From: Arthrobacter alpinus | Lineage (GTDB): Bacteria; Actinomycetota; Actinomycetes; Actinomycetales; Micrococcaceae | DNA length: 64,000 nucleotides | Assembly (NCBI RefSeq): GCF_900105965.1 | Contig: NZ_FNTV01000001.1 | Span: forward strand, 806,001-870,000 | Direction: 5' to 3' | In this document: piece by piece, positions 46,828 to 55,582 of the stretch | Layout: each line of letters opens with the position of its first letter | How positions within the stretch are numbered: the stretch's first letter is position 1 | Position numbers and translations under genes: made by a program | Notes under the pieces: generated by a model | What the model saw: the letters and a program-made list of their open reading frames with translations, nothing else | Told to the model about the DNA's origin: nothing | Database searches by the model: none

Positions 46828-46851
46828 TCTTCCACCTTAGAAGCAGTATGC

Positions 46852-46891
46852 AAAAGGGACCGCCAGCAACACTGCGCTGGCGGTCCCTTTT
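46852..46891 (-). terminator. Intrinsic terminator after the LysM transglycosylase gene
   Basis: A perfect 16-bp stem (plus strand AAAAGGGACCGCCAGC, complement 46876-46891) with an 8-nt loop. On the minus strand it ends in TTTT. It lies 42 nt after the transglycosylase stop and separates it from the kinase gene. Confidence 0.9.
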
Positions 46892-46933
46892 CGTCTAAAG
46901 CGTACTTTATGCCCTTGACCGGGCACTTTTTGG

Positions 46934-48373
46934 TTACCGGAAAAGCTCACGGTTGGCGTTGATGCCTGCGACGTAGACCTCAGAGTCGGGGAACAACCCG
47001 TTGACACTCACGGAGTATTGGCCCTGGTAGTAACCGGCAATAGCCTCGGTCTCGCTAGGTGCGCCCTTGAGGAGAGCGCGGATAATGGCCACGCCGGCGG
47101 TGACATTGTCCTGGGGATCGAGCAGGTTCAGCTCGCGGCCAACGAGACCGGAGGCCCACTCGCCGGCGTCCGGGATGACCTGCATGGTGCCGATGGCGTT
47201 GGCCGGTGAAACCGACTGATGGTTGAATCCGGACTCCTGCTGGGCAAACGCCATTGCCAGTGCCGGATCCACGCCCATGCGGGCCGCGGTGCTGGCTACC
47301 AGCTCCTTCATCTGCTCCTGTGACGGTGACGGGGCGGCCAACAGCATTGCCTTGTTCTTGTTGGCGTCACTCACCACGGCGGCCGGGTAGGTGTAGTGCA
47401 GGAAGGTGCTGGGCACTTGATCCTCAGGGGCCAAGGCGGCGGGAGTGTCCGTTGGTTTGGGCGTGATGGGGGTAATCTCGCTCGAGGCAGCGTTCAGGCC
47501 CGGGATGGTGAGTGTTTTGCCGGGGAAGATCGGAGCCTTGGCGTCTACACCGTTGGCCGAGAGCAAAGCGGACAGGCTGACGTCATTCTTTGTTGCAATG
47601 GCCGAAAGCGTGTCGCCGGCCTTGATGACGTACTCGCTGCCACTGGCGGGCTTGGCGGGCGCTGCGGTGGTGTTCGACGCCGGGGCCGGCGAACTCTGCC
47701 CGCCCACCTTGACCTTTTGACCGGGGTGGATGATGGAGCCGTCGTTGAGATCGTTCAGGGAAAAGATGCTGGACAGACTGATCTTGTGGTCGGCAGCAAT
47801 GCCGCTGAGCGTGTCACCGGCGCGAACCGTATAACTCGCCGAGGCCGTGGCGGTGCTGGTGCTCGGAGCGGCCGCCGTGGCACCGGAAATGCTCAGGACC
47901 TTGCCCGGGTGAATGACGGAGTCAGCGGAAAGTTTGTTGCGTTCCAGCACGGATGCCACGGACACCCCGTACTCGGCGGCAATGCCGGAAACCGTGTCAC
48001 CGGCAACCACTGTATGGGAAACCTTGCCAGACTGTGCCTTTAGGGTGCTCGCCACCTGCGTGGTGAGGGAAGACTGGGCAGAGCTGAGTGCGGTGACGGC
48101 ACGCGGCACGGAGCTGGCTACGAGGCTTGATGGGATGCGGCTGGTGGCAGCGGCTGTGCGCGCCTGGACTGCGGCCACAACTTTTTGGGAGTCAACGGCG
48201 CCGTGCACGCCCTGCGGGGCAACGCCCGTCTGGGCTGGGGCCGCTGTGGCCGGAGCTGCGAGGCCCAAGGATGAGAGCATAACAACCGGAATTGCCGCGG
48301 TGGCGACTGCAACCAGCTGCTTGCCACCCGTGGCCGGCTTTGTGGCGGCGGGAGAAGGGCGTGTGGGAGTCAT
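46934..48373 (-). CDS. Secreted LysM-repeat lytic transglycosylase
   Basis: A 479-residue exported cell wall hydrolase. A signal peptide-like start (GKQLVAVATAAIPVVMLSSL then a cleavage region APATAAPA) is followed by three LysM repeats near residues 125, 185 and 250, each with a (V/I)xAGDT(L/V)SxIA pattern. A C-terminal SLT domain follows from about residue 360, with catalytic Glu in AMAFAQQESGF, then NAIGTMQVIPD. LysM binds peptidoglycan; the SLT fold cleaves glycan strands. The ATG at 48373 with GAGG 9 nt upstream is preferred over an in-frame TTG at 48388. It is not part of the mycobacterial pknL locus. Confidence 0.9.
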   Translation of the reverse strand: MTPTRPSPAATKPATGGKQLVAVATAAIPVVMLSSLGLAAPATAAPAQTGVAPQGVHGAVDSQKVVAAVQARTAAATSRIPSSLVASSVPRAVTALSSAQSSLTTQVASTLKAQSGKVSHTVVAGDTVSGIAAEYGVSVASVLERNKLSADSVIHPGKVLSISGATAAAPSTSTATASASYTVRAGDTLSGIAADHKISLSSIFSLNDLNDGSIIHPGQKVKVGGQSSPAPASNTTAAPAKPASGSEYVIKAGDTLSAIATKNDVSLSALLSANGVDAKAPIFPGKTLTIPGLNAASSEITPITPKPTDTPAALAPEDQVPSTFLHYTYPAAVVSDANKNKAMLLAAPSPSQEQMKELVASTAARMGVDPALAMAFAQQESGFNHQSVSPANAIGTMQVIPDAGEWASGLVGRELNLLDPQDNVTAGVAIIRALLKGAPSETEAIAGYYQGQYSVSVNGLFPDSEVYVAGINANRELFR

Positions 48374-48552
48374 GGGTGCGTACCTCAAGTTTCCGTTACG
48401 GATGAGACCAATGGGAATGTTGTTACTAATGTGACTACCAGAAAATTTACACTAAAGCACGGTTAAGTGGGACCCCGCTGTGGATTGCCGCACAAATTTC
48501 TTCGAATGAGCTCCACGCCTACACGGTTGGCGGCAATCTGTGGGAACCTTTG

Positions 48553-48912
48553 ATGGTGAGTAATAATGTTGAAACAGTAGTCAGCGAATGGTTGCCCCTG
48601 CCCGATGTCGCCGAGATGCTTGATGTCTCGGTCACCAGGGTTCACGCTCTCGTCAAGGATGGTTCCTTGCTTGCAGCCCGCGTGGGGGAGCGCCGGATCC
48701 GTGCCGTGCCGGCCGAGTTCATTGCCGGAGATCATATTCTCGAAAGCCTCCGTGGAACCATCACGGTGCTCCAGGATGCCGGTTTCGAGGACGAAGCGGC
48801 TATTTTGTGGCTGTACACTCCTGATGAATCCCTGCCTGGCCGTCCCATTGATGCCCTGATCAGTGGTCGCAAGACCGAGATCCGTCGCCGCGCGTCGGCC
48901 CTGGGCTGGTAA
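48553..48912 (+). CDS. Rv2175c-type DNA-binding protein
   Basis: A 119-residue winged-helix protein. WLPLPDVAEMLDVSVTRVHA and LVKDGSLLAARVGERRIRAV are the helix-turn-helix of the Rv2175c family, whose mycobacterial member binds DNA and is phosphorylated by PknL. It lies near the broken pknL gene, as in M. tuberculosis, with the LysM gene between them. ATG at 48553 is preferred over TTG 48550; the SD is weak. Its C-terminal half is a conserved actinobacterial domain. Confidence 0.9.
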   Translation: MVSNNVETVVSEWLPLPDVAEMLDVSVTRVHALVKDGSLLAARVGERRIRAVPAEFIAGDHILESLRGTITVLQDAGFEDEAAILWLYTPDESLPGRPIDALISGRKTEIRRRASALGW

Positions 48913-48958
48913 CACAGCCGGACTGGCTTGTTGAGGGAAAGCCCGAAAATAACAAGAT

Positions 48959-48999
48959 AAAGAGGAGGGGTTGGGCATGGTGCCCAACCCCTCCTCTTT
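48959..48999. terminator. Bidirectional terminator
   Basis: A perfect 19-bp stem (left arm AAAGAGGAGGGGTTGGGCA) with a TGG loop, flanked by A- and T-rich tracts. It lies between the convergent Rv2175c-like and polyprenyl synthase genes. Confidence 0.93.
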
Positions 49000-49041
49000 T
49001 CTCTTATTCTCACCAGCCCGCCACTTTCGTGACGCCCGGTG

Positions 49042-50169
49042 CTACGACGTGCGGGAAACGGCCGCGTGGCCCAATGTCGAAAGCGCCGCTGCAACTGAGT
49101 CCGCCAAGTTCAATCGCGCGAGTCCAGAGAAGGCACGTTCGCCAAGCTCGGAAATCATGGCCTCGGTGCGGGCCAGGGCACCGGAGTCGACCATGATGGC
49201 GCACAGTCGCGCAATCTCTTCGTCACTAAGATCCTGGCGGCCCAGATTTGCATCAACAAACGTAGCATCGGCCTCATTGGCGGCATCGATGGTCAGCCCC
49301 ACCAGGACTGTGCGCTTTCCCTCACGCAGGTCATCGCCGGCAGGCTTGCCGGTTGTGGCGGGATCGCCGAAGACGCCCAACACGTCGTCGCGCAATTGAA
49401 AAGCCTCACCCAGCGGGAGAGCGAATGCGCTGTAGCCGGCCAAAAGGTTCTCATCGGCTCCGGCCAACGCCCCACCCAAGACCAGGGGATGCTCGGAGGA
49501 ATATTTGGCGCTCTTGTAACGAATAATGGCCGAAGCCCGAGCCACCGCGGTGCCATGGGGTTTGGAAGGTCCGGAAACTTCCTCCAGAATATCTAGATAT
49601 TGTCCAGCCATGACCTCGGTGCGCATCACGTTGAAGACCGCGCGAGCTCGAGCGGCGGCAGCGGGGGAGAGCGAACCGGCCGATCCGGAGCCAACGCGGG
49701 AGAACATCTCTTCGCTCAAGGAGAGGCAGAGATCTCCGGTCAAGATGGCCGCGGCATGGCCAAACCGTTCGTCGTCCAGCGCCCAGCTGCTCTGAGAATG
49801 CAAGGTGCTGAACTGTCGGTGCACGCTGGGTCCGCCGCGGCGCGTGTCCGAACGGTCAATGATGTCGTCGTGAATCAGTGCTGCGGCCTGGAAGAGTTCC
49901 AAGGCAGCGCCAGCCTGAACAACTGCCTCGGCATCGGCGGCCCCACCTGCTCCGCGCCACCCCCAGTAGCACAACAGCGCCCGCATGCGTTTTCCGCCTG
50001 TGACAAGGGTCTTGATGGATTCAATCAACGTCAGGGTGTCAGGGGAAATCTGCGCCAAGAGCTCATGCTTTTCGGCGAGAAAGCTCGTGAGCTGCTGCGC
50101 AACCGCTGCAATGAAGGCATCGTGTTCGGCCGTTGGTGTGGCGCCGGACGGGACAGGCGTTGCATTCAT
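49042..50169 (-). CDS. Polyprenyl (geranylgeranyl-type) diphosphate synthase
   Basis: A 375-residue all-helical trans-prenyltransferase extending allylic diphosphates with isopentenyl diphosphate. The first aspartate-rich motif is LIHDDIIDRSDTRRGGPSVH near residue 97, and the second is FQLRDDVLGVFGD near residue 258. GGKRMRALLCY precedes them. Chain length cannot be fixed from sequence alone. It matches idsA2 (Rv2173) in position. The start ATG lies 83 nt from the lipoprotein gene, also on the minus strand. Confidence 0.92.
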   Translation of the reverse strand: MNATPVPSGATPTAEHDAFIAAVAQQLTSFLAEKHELLAQISPDTLTLIESIKTLVTGGKRMRALLCYWGWRGAGGAADAEAVVQAGAALELFQAAALIHDDIIDRSDTRRGGPSVHRQFSTLHSQSSWALDDERFGHAAAILTGDLCLSLSEEMFSRVGSGSAGSLSPAAAARARAVFNVMRTEVMAGQYLDILEEVSGPSKPHGTAVARASAIIRYKSAKYSSEHPLVLGGALAGADENLLAGYSAFALPLGEAFQLRDDVLGVFGDPATTGKPAGDDLREGKRTVLVGLTIDAANEADATFVDANLGRQDLSDEEIARLCAIMVDSGALARTEAMISELGERAFSGLARLNLADSVAAALSTLGHAAVSRTS

Positions 50170-50230
50170 GCGTTCAAGATTCCTTGCTGTTGGATCAGTT
50201 GTCGTGGAACAGGTGTTGAGAAGTTAAAGC

Positions 50231-50262
50231 CGGGTGCTACTTAAAACGGGTGCTACTTAAAA
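50231..50262. repeat. Exact 16-bp tandem duplication at a gene end
   Basis: CGGGTGCTACTTAAAA occurs twice in direct succession (50231-50246 and 50247-50262). The second copy contains the stop codon of the lipoprotein gene; the first is its duplicate just past the gene. Confidence 0.9.
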
Positions 50263-50816
50263 GAAGCCGGGAGCAAGGTGGCGCCGAGCGTGAAGGTTGC
50301 GGTTGAGGCCGTCTGGATGACTGAGACAGTGAGAATTTCCGCACCATCTGCGCGCACGAACGTCTTCAACGGCACGCCATCGACAGCATCCCCTGGCTGG
50401 GCCTTGAAGCCCTGATCGGTGAACGCCTTGGTGTAATAGCTCAACACATCGGCCGAGGGCGCCGTAACGGTGGCCGTCAGGGCTGCCGTGGACACAGGCT
50501 CGGCGTGCTGGATGCTTGAGGTTTGGATCTGGGCGCCCTTCATGAGCGGCAATACAGTCGCCGGGAAACCTGCCACGAGCTCCTTGACCGCAGTCTCGGC
50601 GGACGGCGCAGCAGTAGCCGTCGGAACCGCGCTCGAGGATGCCGTCGCCGCTGTGCTTTGCGATGCTGTGCCCTGTGGGGCTGCGGAGGAAGATTCGCTG
50701 GGGGCGGGACTTGAGCAGGCCGTTAAGAGGACCACGGCGGCAGTCGCGGCAGCAGCGGCCAGTCGGGTGCGAGTGGCAGTCAGTGTGCGCCCCGTGCGCA
50801 GTGTTTGTTCAGTCAT
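50253..50816 (-). CDS. Putative lipoprotein
   Basis: A 187-residue exported protein. A signal sequence with the lipobox LLTAC (Cys near residue 34) is followed by a Ser/Ala/Pro-rich stretch of about 45 residues and a C-terminal domain of about 100 residues (KELVAGFPATVLPLMKGAQI to the end). The domain is not assigned to a known family. It is transcribed toward the polyprenyl synthase gene. Confidence 0.75.
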   Translation of the reverse strand: MTEQTLRTGRTLTATRTRLAAAAATAAVVLLTACSSPAPSESSSAAPQGTASQSTAATASSSAVPTATAAPSAETAVKELVAGFPATVLPLMKGAQIQTSSIQHAEPVSTAALTATVTAPSADVLSYYTKAFTDQGFKAQPGDAVDGVPLKTFVRADGAEILTVSVIQTASTATFTLGATLLPASFK

Positions 50817-50919
50817 GAGCGTTTCCTTAGCTTCCGGAGCCTGTGGGATGGCATCCCGTCCAGTTTACCCATGATGGACGGCGGTGCCTTGGTCTCTGGC
50901 AAATCACTAGACTTGAAGG

Positions 50920-52134
50920 GTGAATGCGGATCAACTAACAGGGCAGGCGCACGCCCCCGAGCAGGCCGGGTGCACCGTCATGCACGTTGACATGGACATG
51001 TTCTTTGTCGCTGTTGAGCTGCGGGACCGGCCGGAGCTCGTGGGCAAGAAAGTGATTGTTGGCTTCCCTGGAGGGCGCTCGGTTGTCCTTTCAGCCTCCT
51101 ATGAGGCTCGCGCCCTCGGCGTCCGCTCGGCCATGCCCATGTCCACCGCCATGCGGATGTGTCCGGCGGCCGTGGTAATTGAGCCGCGCCATCAGCTCTA
51201 CTACCAAGTTTCCGCCGATGTCATGACGGTGTTCGGCTCCATTACCGACACCGTTGAACAGCTCAGCGTTGACGAGGCATTCCTGGACATCAGTGGTTCG
51301 CTGCGCCGATTGGGGACACCCTTGGAGATTGGGGCCCTGATTCGCCGACGCATTGCAGCCGAGATCGGAATCACAGCATCGGTTGGAATTGCGGCCAGCA
51401 AGTTCGTGGCTAAAGTTGCCTCCACCCGCTGCAAACCCGATGGCATGCTGCTCATCGAAAAGGCACGCACCGTGGAGTACCTGCACACCCTCCCCGTGGA
51501 AGCGTTGTGGGGAGTTGGGGCGAAGACACGCGAGGTGCTGGCGCGGCTGGGCATCTTTACCGTGGCCGATGTTGCCGCAACACCTCTGCCGTCCCTGCAG
51601 AAGGCGCTGGGAAGTACCGGCGCTTCCTTACATGCCCTGTCCTGGGGGATCGATCCGCGGCCGGTGACCCCTGAGCATCAAGAGAAGAGCGTTGGTGCCG
51701 AGGAAACTTTCGCCCAGGACACCTTTGACAATGAGGTTTTGACGCGAGAGCTGTTGCGGCTGTCGCATCGAGTTGCAGCTCGCCTCCGCGAGGCCGGGCT
51801 AAGTGGCCGCACGCTTGCCCTCAAGATCAAGTATTCCGATTTCTCCACCATCACCCGATCCAAGGCGCTCAGTGCCAGCACCGACAGTGCCACGCAAATC
51901 TATGCTGGCACGGTAGCACTGCTGCGTGCCCTGGGGGACCGGCCACAGAGCGTGCGCCTGATCGGCGTACGGGTGGAAAAGCTGGAAACCTTGGACAGTG
52001 CGCCACTGCAGTTCACATTGGATCCCCGCGATGACAATTCGCGCAATGCCGAGGTGGTGGGGGATGCCATCGCGGCACGGTTTGGGAACGCGAAAATAGG
52101 TCCAGCTCGGCTGCTTAAGCCGCGCGAACAGTAG
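50920..52134 (+). CDS. dinB: DNA polymerase IV (Y family)
   Basis: A 404-residue translesion polymerase. Catalytic carboxylates lie in MHVDMDMFFVAVE (near residue 21) and EQLSVDEAFLDISGS (near residue 107). SVGIAASKFVAKVASTRCKP and the helix-hairpin-helix VGAKTREVLARLGI follow, with a little-finger domain. The steric-gate position after the first motif is Phe. No typical QLxLF clamp-binding motif is seen at the C-terminus (ends LLKPREQ). The GTG has GAAGG directly adjacent; TAGACT at 50908-50913 would allow a leaderless mRNA. Confidence 0.93.
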   Translation: MNADQLTGQAHAPEQAGCTVMHVDMDMFFVAVELRDRPELVGKKVIVGFPGGRSVVLSASYEARALGVRSAMPMSTAMRMCPAAVVIEPRHQLYYQVSADVMTVFGSITDTVEQLSVDEAFLDISGSLRRLGTPLEIGALIRRRIAAEIGITASVGIAASKFVAKVASTRCKPDGMLLIEKARTVEYLHTLPVEALWGVGAKTREVLARLGIFTVADVAATPLPSLQKALGSTGASLHALSWGIDPRPVTPEHQEKSVGAEETFAQDTFDNEVLTRELLRLSHRVAARLREAGLSGRTLALKIKYSDFSTITRSKALSASTDSATQIYAGTVALLRALGDRPQSVRLIGVRVEKLETLDSAPLQFTLDPRDDNSRNAEVVGDAIAARFGNAKIGPARLLKPREQ

Positions 52135-52338
52135 CAATGCTTGAGTGGGTTTCAGTTCGGCAAAATGAAGCCTATTGTTAGGTGTAGGAGTTAATTTGTT
52201 GATGACGAAACGACGAAATTGACAACCGCGGACACAGTATTGAAAGTTCCATGAAAACTGGTTTGTGGGGAATCATTTCGGCGGTAGGGTCGTTAACAAG
52301 GAAAGACCCCAGCGGCCCTTGACCTGAAGGAGGTCGTC

Positions 52339-52716
52339 ATGCCCCTCTCTGAACATGAGCAGAGACTGTTGGACCAGTTGGAGCAGCAGCTGCATGCTGA
52401 AGATCCCAAGTTTGCCAACGCCCTGTCATCTGAATCATCGCGCTCAATGTCGATGCGCAACGTGGTCATGGGTGTTCTCGTCGTGATCGTCGGATTGCTG
52501 ACGGTCCTTGGCGGCGTGGCGTCGCAATTGATCGTGGTGGGAATTCTGGGATTCCTCATCATGGGCGGCGGCGTCTACTTGGCACTTTCCAAACCAAAGT
52601 TTGCCGCCGATCAGCAGGGCCCCAACGCAACGGGCGGAAAAAGCCGGGCCAAGCAAAAGAGTGGCTTCATGAATGGACTCGAAGAAAAGTGGGAAGAGCG
52701 TCGCCGCGAACAGTAG
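52339..52716 (+). CDS. DUF3040 membrane protein
   Basis: A 125-residue protein beginning MPLSEHEQRLLDQLEQQLHA, the DUF3040 signature. Two membrane segments follow at about residues 38-80 (MGVLVVIVGLLTVLGGVA then LIVVGILGFLIMGGGVYLAL), then a basic tail. It corresponds to Rv2169c, near the mraZ cluster. SD GAAGGAGG lies 7 nt before the ATG. The 203-nt gap from dinB holds no gene I can support. Function unknown. Confidence 0.9.
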   Translation: MPLSEHEQRLLDQLEQQLHAEDPKFANALSSESSRSMSMRNVVMGVLVVIVGLLTVLGGVASQLIVVGILGFLIMGGGVYLALSKPKFAADQQGPNATGGKSRAKQKSGFMNGLEEKWEERRREQ

Positions 52717-52751
52717 GCGCCGACGTCCACCAGCCTAGTATTTGAACAACC

Positions 52752-52780
52752 AAGGCCCCTCCGGGGGCCTTTTTTGTTTT
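52752..52780 (+). terminator. Intrinsic terminator after the DUF3040 gene
   Basis: AAGGCCCC-TCCG-GGGGCCTT followed by a T-rich tract (TTTTTGTTTT), about 36 nt after the stop. Confidence 0.9.
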
Positions 52781-53005
52781 AACCCCCATCTCCTCCACTT
52801 TCCACCACCGGATGCCCTGGAGCGGCCAAGGGGGCATGATCTGGGTGAACCATGGGTCATTTGCGGGGCGAATACGGCTAAATGACCCCGTCGGGTGGAG
52901 TCACTGTGGCGGACACCCCAATATTCCCTCCACCACGCGCCCCGTGTGGGAATCCTTGAAAAGACGCGGAATATTAATCCCATTCACAGCTCAACACGCC
53001 CTAAA
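52781..53005 (+). promoter_or_regulatory. Upstream part of the mraZ control region
   Basis: No gene is seen. GGGTCATTT (52854-52862) and AAATGACCC (52880-52888) form a 9-bp perfect inverted repeat with a 17-nt spacer. A further GTGGAG occurs at 52895-52900, outside the phased array. These could be extra promoter or regulator sites of the division cluster. Confidence 0.45.
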
Positions 53006-53043
53006 GTGGAGTTGACGGTGGAGGATTGTGGAGTAATGTGGAG
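53006..53043 (+). promoter_or_regulatory. mraZ promoter with four MraZ boxes
   Basis: GTGGAG occurs at 53006, 53018, 53028 and 53038, spaced 12, 10 and 10 nt, the helically phased direct repeats bound by MraZ. TTGACG (53012-53017) and TAATGT (53034-53039), 16 nt apart, form a promoter interleaved with the boxes. MraZ binding would block it, giving autorepression of the division cluster. Confidence 0.8.
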
Positions 53044-53093
53044 CACGTAAGAGGGGATCGGGGTTAGGCTCTCAACAATGAAGGCGGTGAACG

Positions 53094-53525
53094 TTGTTTC
53101 TCGGAACACATTCACCACGCCTTGATGAGAAGGGCCGCATCATCCTTCCCGCAAAGTTCCGGGAGGAACTTTCCAGCGGACTTGTCCTTACCAAGGGGCA
53201 GGAAAACTGTATTTATGTCTTCAGTGCAAGGGAATTCGAAAAGGTCTTAGCCCAAATGCAGGACGCTCCACTGTCCAACATGGCGGCACGGGACTACATT
53301 CGAATCTTTCTTTCGGGAGCTTCTGACGAGGTTCCCGACAAGCAAGGAAGGGTGACCATTCCGGCCACCCTTCGTTCCTACGCAGGTCTCGAGAAGGAGC
53401 TGGTTGTCATTGGCGCCGGCAGCCGGGCAGAGATCTGGGATTCCGCTGCTTGGCACGAATACCTGACAGCTAAGGAGAGCGCATTCGCCGCAACTGACGA
53501 ACTCGCCATCCCCGGAATTAGCTAG
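53094..53525 (+). CDS. mraZ: Transcriptional regulator MraZ
   Basis: A 143-residue protein with two SpoVT-AbrB-like half domains: [20 protein letters not shown] at the start and [20 protein letters not shown] near residue 82, each with the DxxGR motif. It forms ring oligomers that bind direct repeats upstream of its own gene. The start is TTG with AAGGCGGTGA directly upstream. Four matching GTGGAG boxes lie 51-88 nt upstream of the start. Confidence 0.95.
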   Translation: MFLGTHSPRLDEKGRIILPAKFREELSSGLVLTKGQENCIYVFSAREFEKVLAQMQDAPLSNMAARDYIRIFLSGASDEVPDKQGRVTIPATLRSYAGLEKELVVIGAGSRAEIWDSAAWHEYLTAKESAFAATDELAIPGIS

Positions 53526-53809
53526 TCGCATTCGTCAACGAGTAGTTGCACTACAGCGTTCATCGGTGGTCTTGAATGAGATCTCCAGCCGCCCAGCATG
53601 GCCTCTTCCTGACTCACCTTCCCCGGAGCCAGGCGTGGCACAGCTTGGCGCGGAGGGGGATCTGGTTCAAGAACACAATCCGCAAAGGTGCGGACGGGCC
53701 AGCGCAGCATTAACACAGCAGTACAAGCACCATATTTATTAGCCAGTTTGCATTGCCACTGGGAGTGAAGTCCCCTGACCGGTTTTGACCGAAGAGAAAC
53801 GGAGTCGTG
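53526..53809. other. 284-nt gap between mraZ and rsmH
   Basis: No gene is supported. It contains a small hairpin TCCGCA-AAGG-TGCGGA (53679-53694) and an AT-richer stretch (CATATTTATTAG near 53731) that could hold a second promoter for rsmH-ftsL. In most relatives the gap is also large. Confidence 0.5.
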
Positions 53810-54808
53810 ATGACGTCGGATACCCCCACGCCACCTACGTCCGAACGCCACACTCCCGTTCTAAAAGACCGCTGCATCAATCTTTTGGCGCCTGCCTTCG
53901 AGGTTGCCCGCGCAGCGTCTCGCACCCCCATAGTTATTGATGCAACGCTGGGCATGGGCGGTCATAGCGAAGCCATGTTGCAGCGTTACCCTGATCTGCA
54001 CTTGATCGGAATTGACCGTGACACCGAGGCCCTTGGCCTCGCCGGAGAGCGCCTGGCACCTTTTGCAGACCGCACGGACCTGGTGCATGCCGTCTACGAC
54101 GAAATCGCCGACGTCCTCGAGGATCTGGGCATTGGTGCCATCGACGGAATCTTGATGGATCTAGGCGTTTCCTCACTCCAGCTCGACGAGCGTGATCGCG
54201 GCTTTGCCTATTCCTTTGACGCACCTTTGGACATGCGAATGGACACGAGCCGGGGCCAGACAGCCGCCGATGTCCTCAATACTTACTCCGAAGAAGATCT
54301 TGTCCGGATCATCCGCAAGTGGGGCGAGGAAAAGTTCGCCGGACGCATCGCAAACCACATCGTCGCGGCACGTGACAAGGCGCCCCTGACGCGTACGGGT
54401 GAACTCGTTGACATTATCCGCAACGTTGTACCTTCCGGAGCGGCTCGTACGGGTGGACACCCCGCCAAGCGAACCTTTCAGGCCCTGCGCATCGAGGTCA
54501 ACGAGGAATTGAGCGTGCTGGAAACAGCGATTCCGGCCGCCGTTGATGCCCTCGCTCTGCACGGCCGTGCTGTTGTCATGTCCTATCACTCGCTCGAAGA
54601 CAAGATCGTGAAAGCCGTCTTTGCCGCTGGTTCTCAATCTTCGGCGCCCGCTGGCTTCCCGGTGGAGTTGGAAGAGCACAAGGCAACTCTTAAACGCCTT
54701 ACCAAGGGCACAGAGATACCCACAGACGAAGAAATTGCGGAAAATCCACGAGCGGCCTCGGCGCGTTTGCGGGCCGTGGAAAAGATCAGGATCAGGAGCG
54801 AGGCATGA
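53810..54808 (+). CDS. rsmH: 16S rRNA (cytosine(1402)-N4)-methyltransferase
   Basis: A 332-residue SAM-dependent methyltransferase (MraW). The SAM site is [16 protein letters not shown], then [33 protein letters not shown] and [12 protein letters not shown] are family motifs, and the C-terminal [11 protein letters not shown] is conserved. ATG 53810 is preferred; it lies 5 nt after GGAG, while GTG 53807 is too close. It overlaps ftsL by 4 nt. Confidence 0.96.
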   Translation: MTSDTPTPPTSERHTPVLKDRCINLLAPAFEVARAASRTPIVIDATLGMGGHSEAMLQRYPDLHLIGIDRDTEALGLAGERLAPFADRTDLVHAVYDEIADVLEDLGIGAIDGILMDLGVSSLQLDERDRGFAYSFDAPLDMRMDTSRGQTAADVLNTYSEEDLVRIIRKWGEEKFAGRIANHIVAARDKAPLTRTGELVDIIRNVVPSGAARTGGHPAKRTFQALRIEVNEELSVLETAIPAAVDALALHGRAVVMSYHSLEDKIVKAVFAAGSQSSAPAGFPVELEEHKATLKRLTKGTEIPTDEEIAENPRAASARLRAVEKIRIRSEA

Positions 54809-55518
54809 GTCAGCAAGCAGCACGCAGTTTTCCGATGACCACGGGCAGCAACGCCCGTGTCCTGCGTACGCCGTTGGCTGATCCCCGTCCGGGCAGTCCC
54901 GCCATTGCCCCGGAGAAGTCCAAGAAGGCTCGGACCCCGCTGTCGTTGGTGGTCTCCTCCCCGAAGCGAAGCTCCCGATCCTTGATGGTCATCTTGTTCG
55001 CGGTGGTAGTGACAGCCATGGCTGTGGTGCTGGTCATGAGCATCTCGGTATCCAAGGGCCAGTATGAACTGGTGGGACTGAAGAACCAGCAATCAGACCT
55101 GTACAAGGTCAATCAGTCACTCGAGCAGGACATTGCCGCCAAACAAGCGCCGCAGCAGCTGGTTTCCCAGGCGGCTGCCTTGGGCATGGTCCCGGCCGCC
55201 ACAACGGGTCAGATCGATGTGCGCACCAAGAAGGTCAGTGGATCTCCCCAGCCCGCCACCGCCGATGCCAAAGGCTTAGTGGTCATTCCGCCGGCTCGGA
55301 TCGACGCACCCGTCGTCCCCGTTCCCGTGGCGGCACCTGAGCCACTGAGTCCTGCCGCCAAGGATTCCGGGCAATCCAAGCAAACCAAGGAAGCAACGGC
55401 AAACGAGAGTTCAACCGCCCCGAAGAAGGAAGCAGAGGCGCCGGCAGCCCCTGCGGCCGCTGTATCACCGGAACTCAACGGCGGCACCATCCCGGCTCCG
55501 CTCGAGAAGGACGACTAG
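54805..55518 (+). CDS. ftsL: Cell division protein FtsL-like
   Basis: A 237-residue bitopic membrane protein. A 55-residue basic cytoplasmic tail precedes one membrane segment ([20 protein letters not shown], about residues 59-80). A short extracellular coiled coil follows ([20 protein letters not shown] to [14 protein letters not shown]). The remaining ~110 residues are Pro/Ala-rich and disordered, longer than in most FtsL proteins. Identification rests on topology and position between rsmH and ftsI. It overlaps rsmH by ATGA. Confidence 0.85.
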   Translation: MSQQAARSFPMTTGSNARVLRTPLADPRPGSPAIAPEKSKKARTPLSLVVSSPKRSSRSLMVILFAVVVTAMAVVLVMSISVSKGQYELVGLKNQQSDLYKVNQSLEQDIAAKQAPQQLVSQAAALGMVPAATTGQIDVRTKKVSGSPQPATADAKGLVVIPPARIDAPVVPVPVAAPEPLSPAAKDSGQSKQTKEATANESSTAPKKEAEAPAAPAAAVSPELNGGTIPAPLEKDD

Positions 55519-55582
55519 GGTTTAACCAAAGTCATCATCACAGCAGGCGGCATCGCCTGACTCAAAGCAATCAGCGCAAGGA

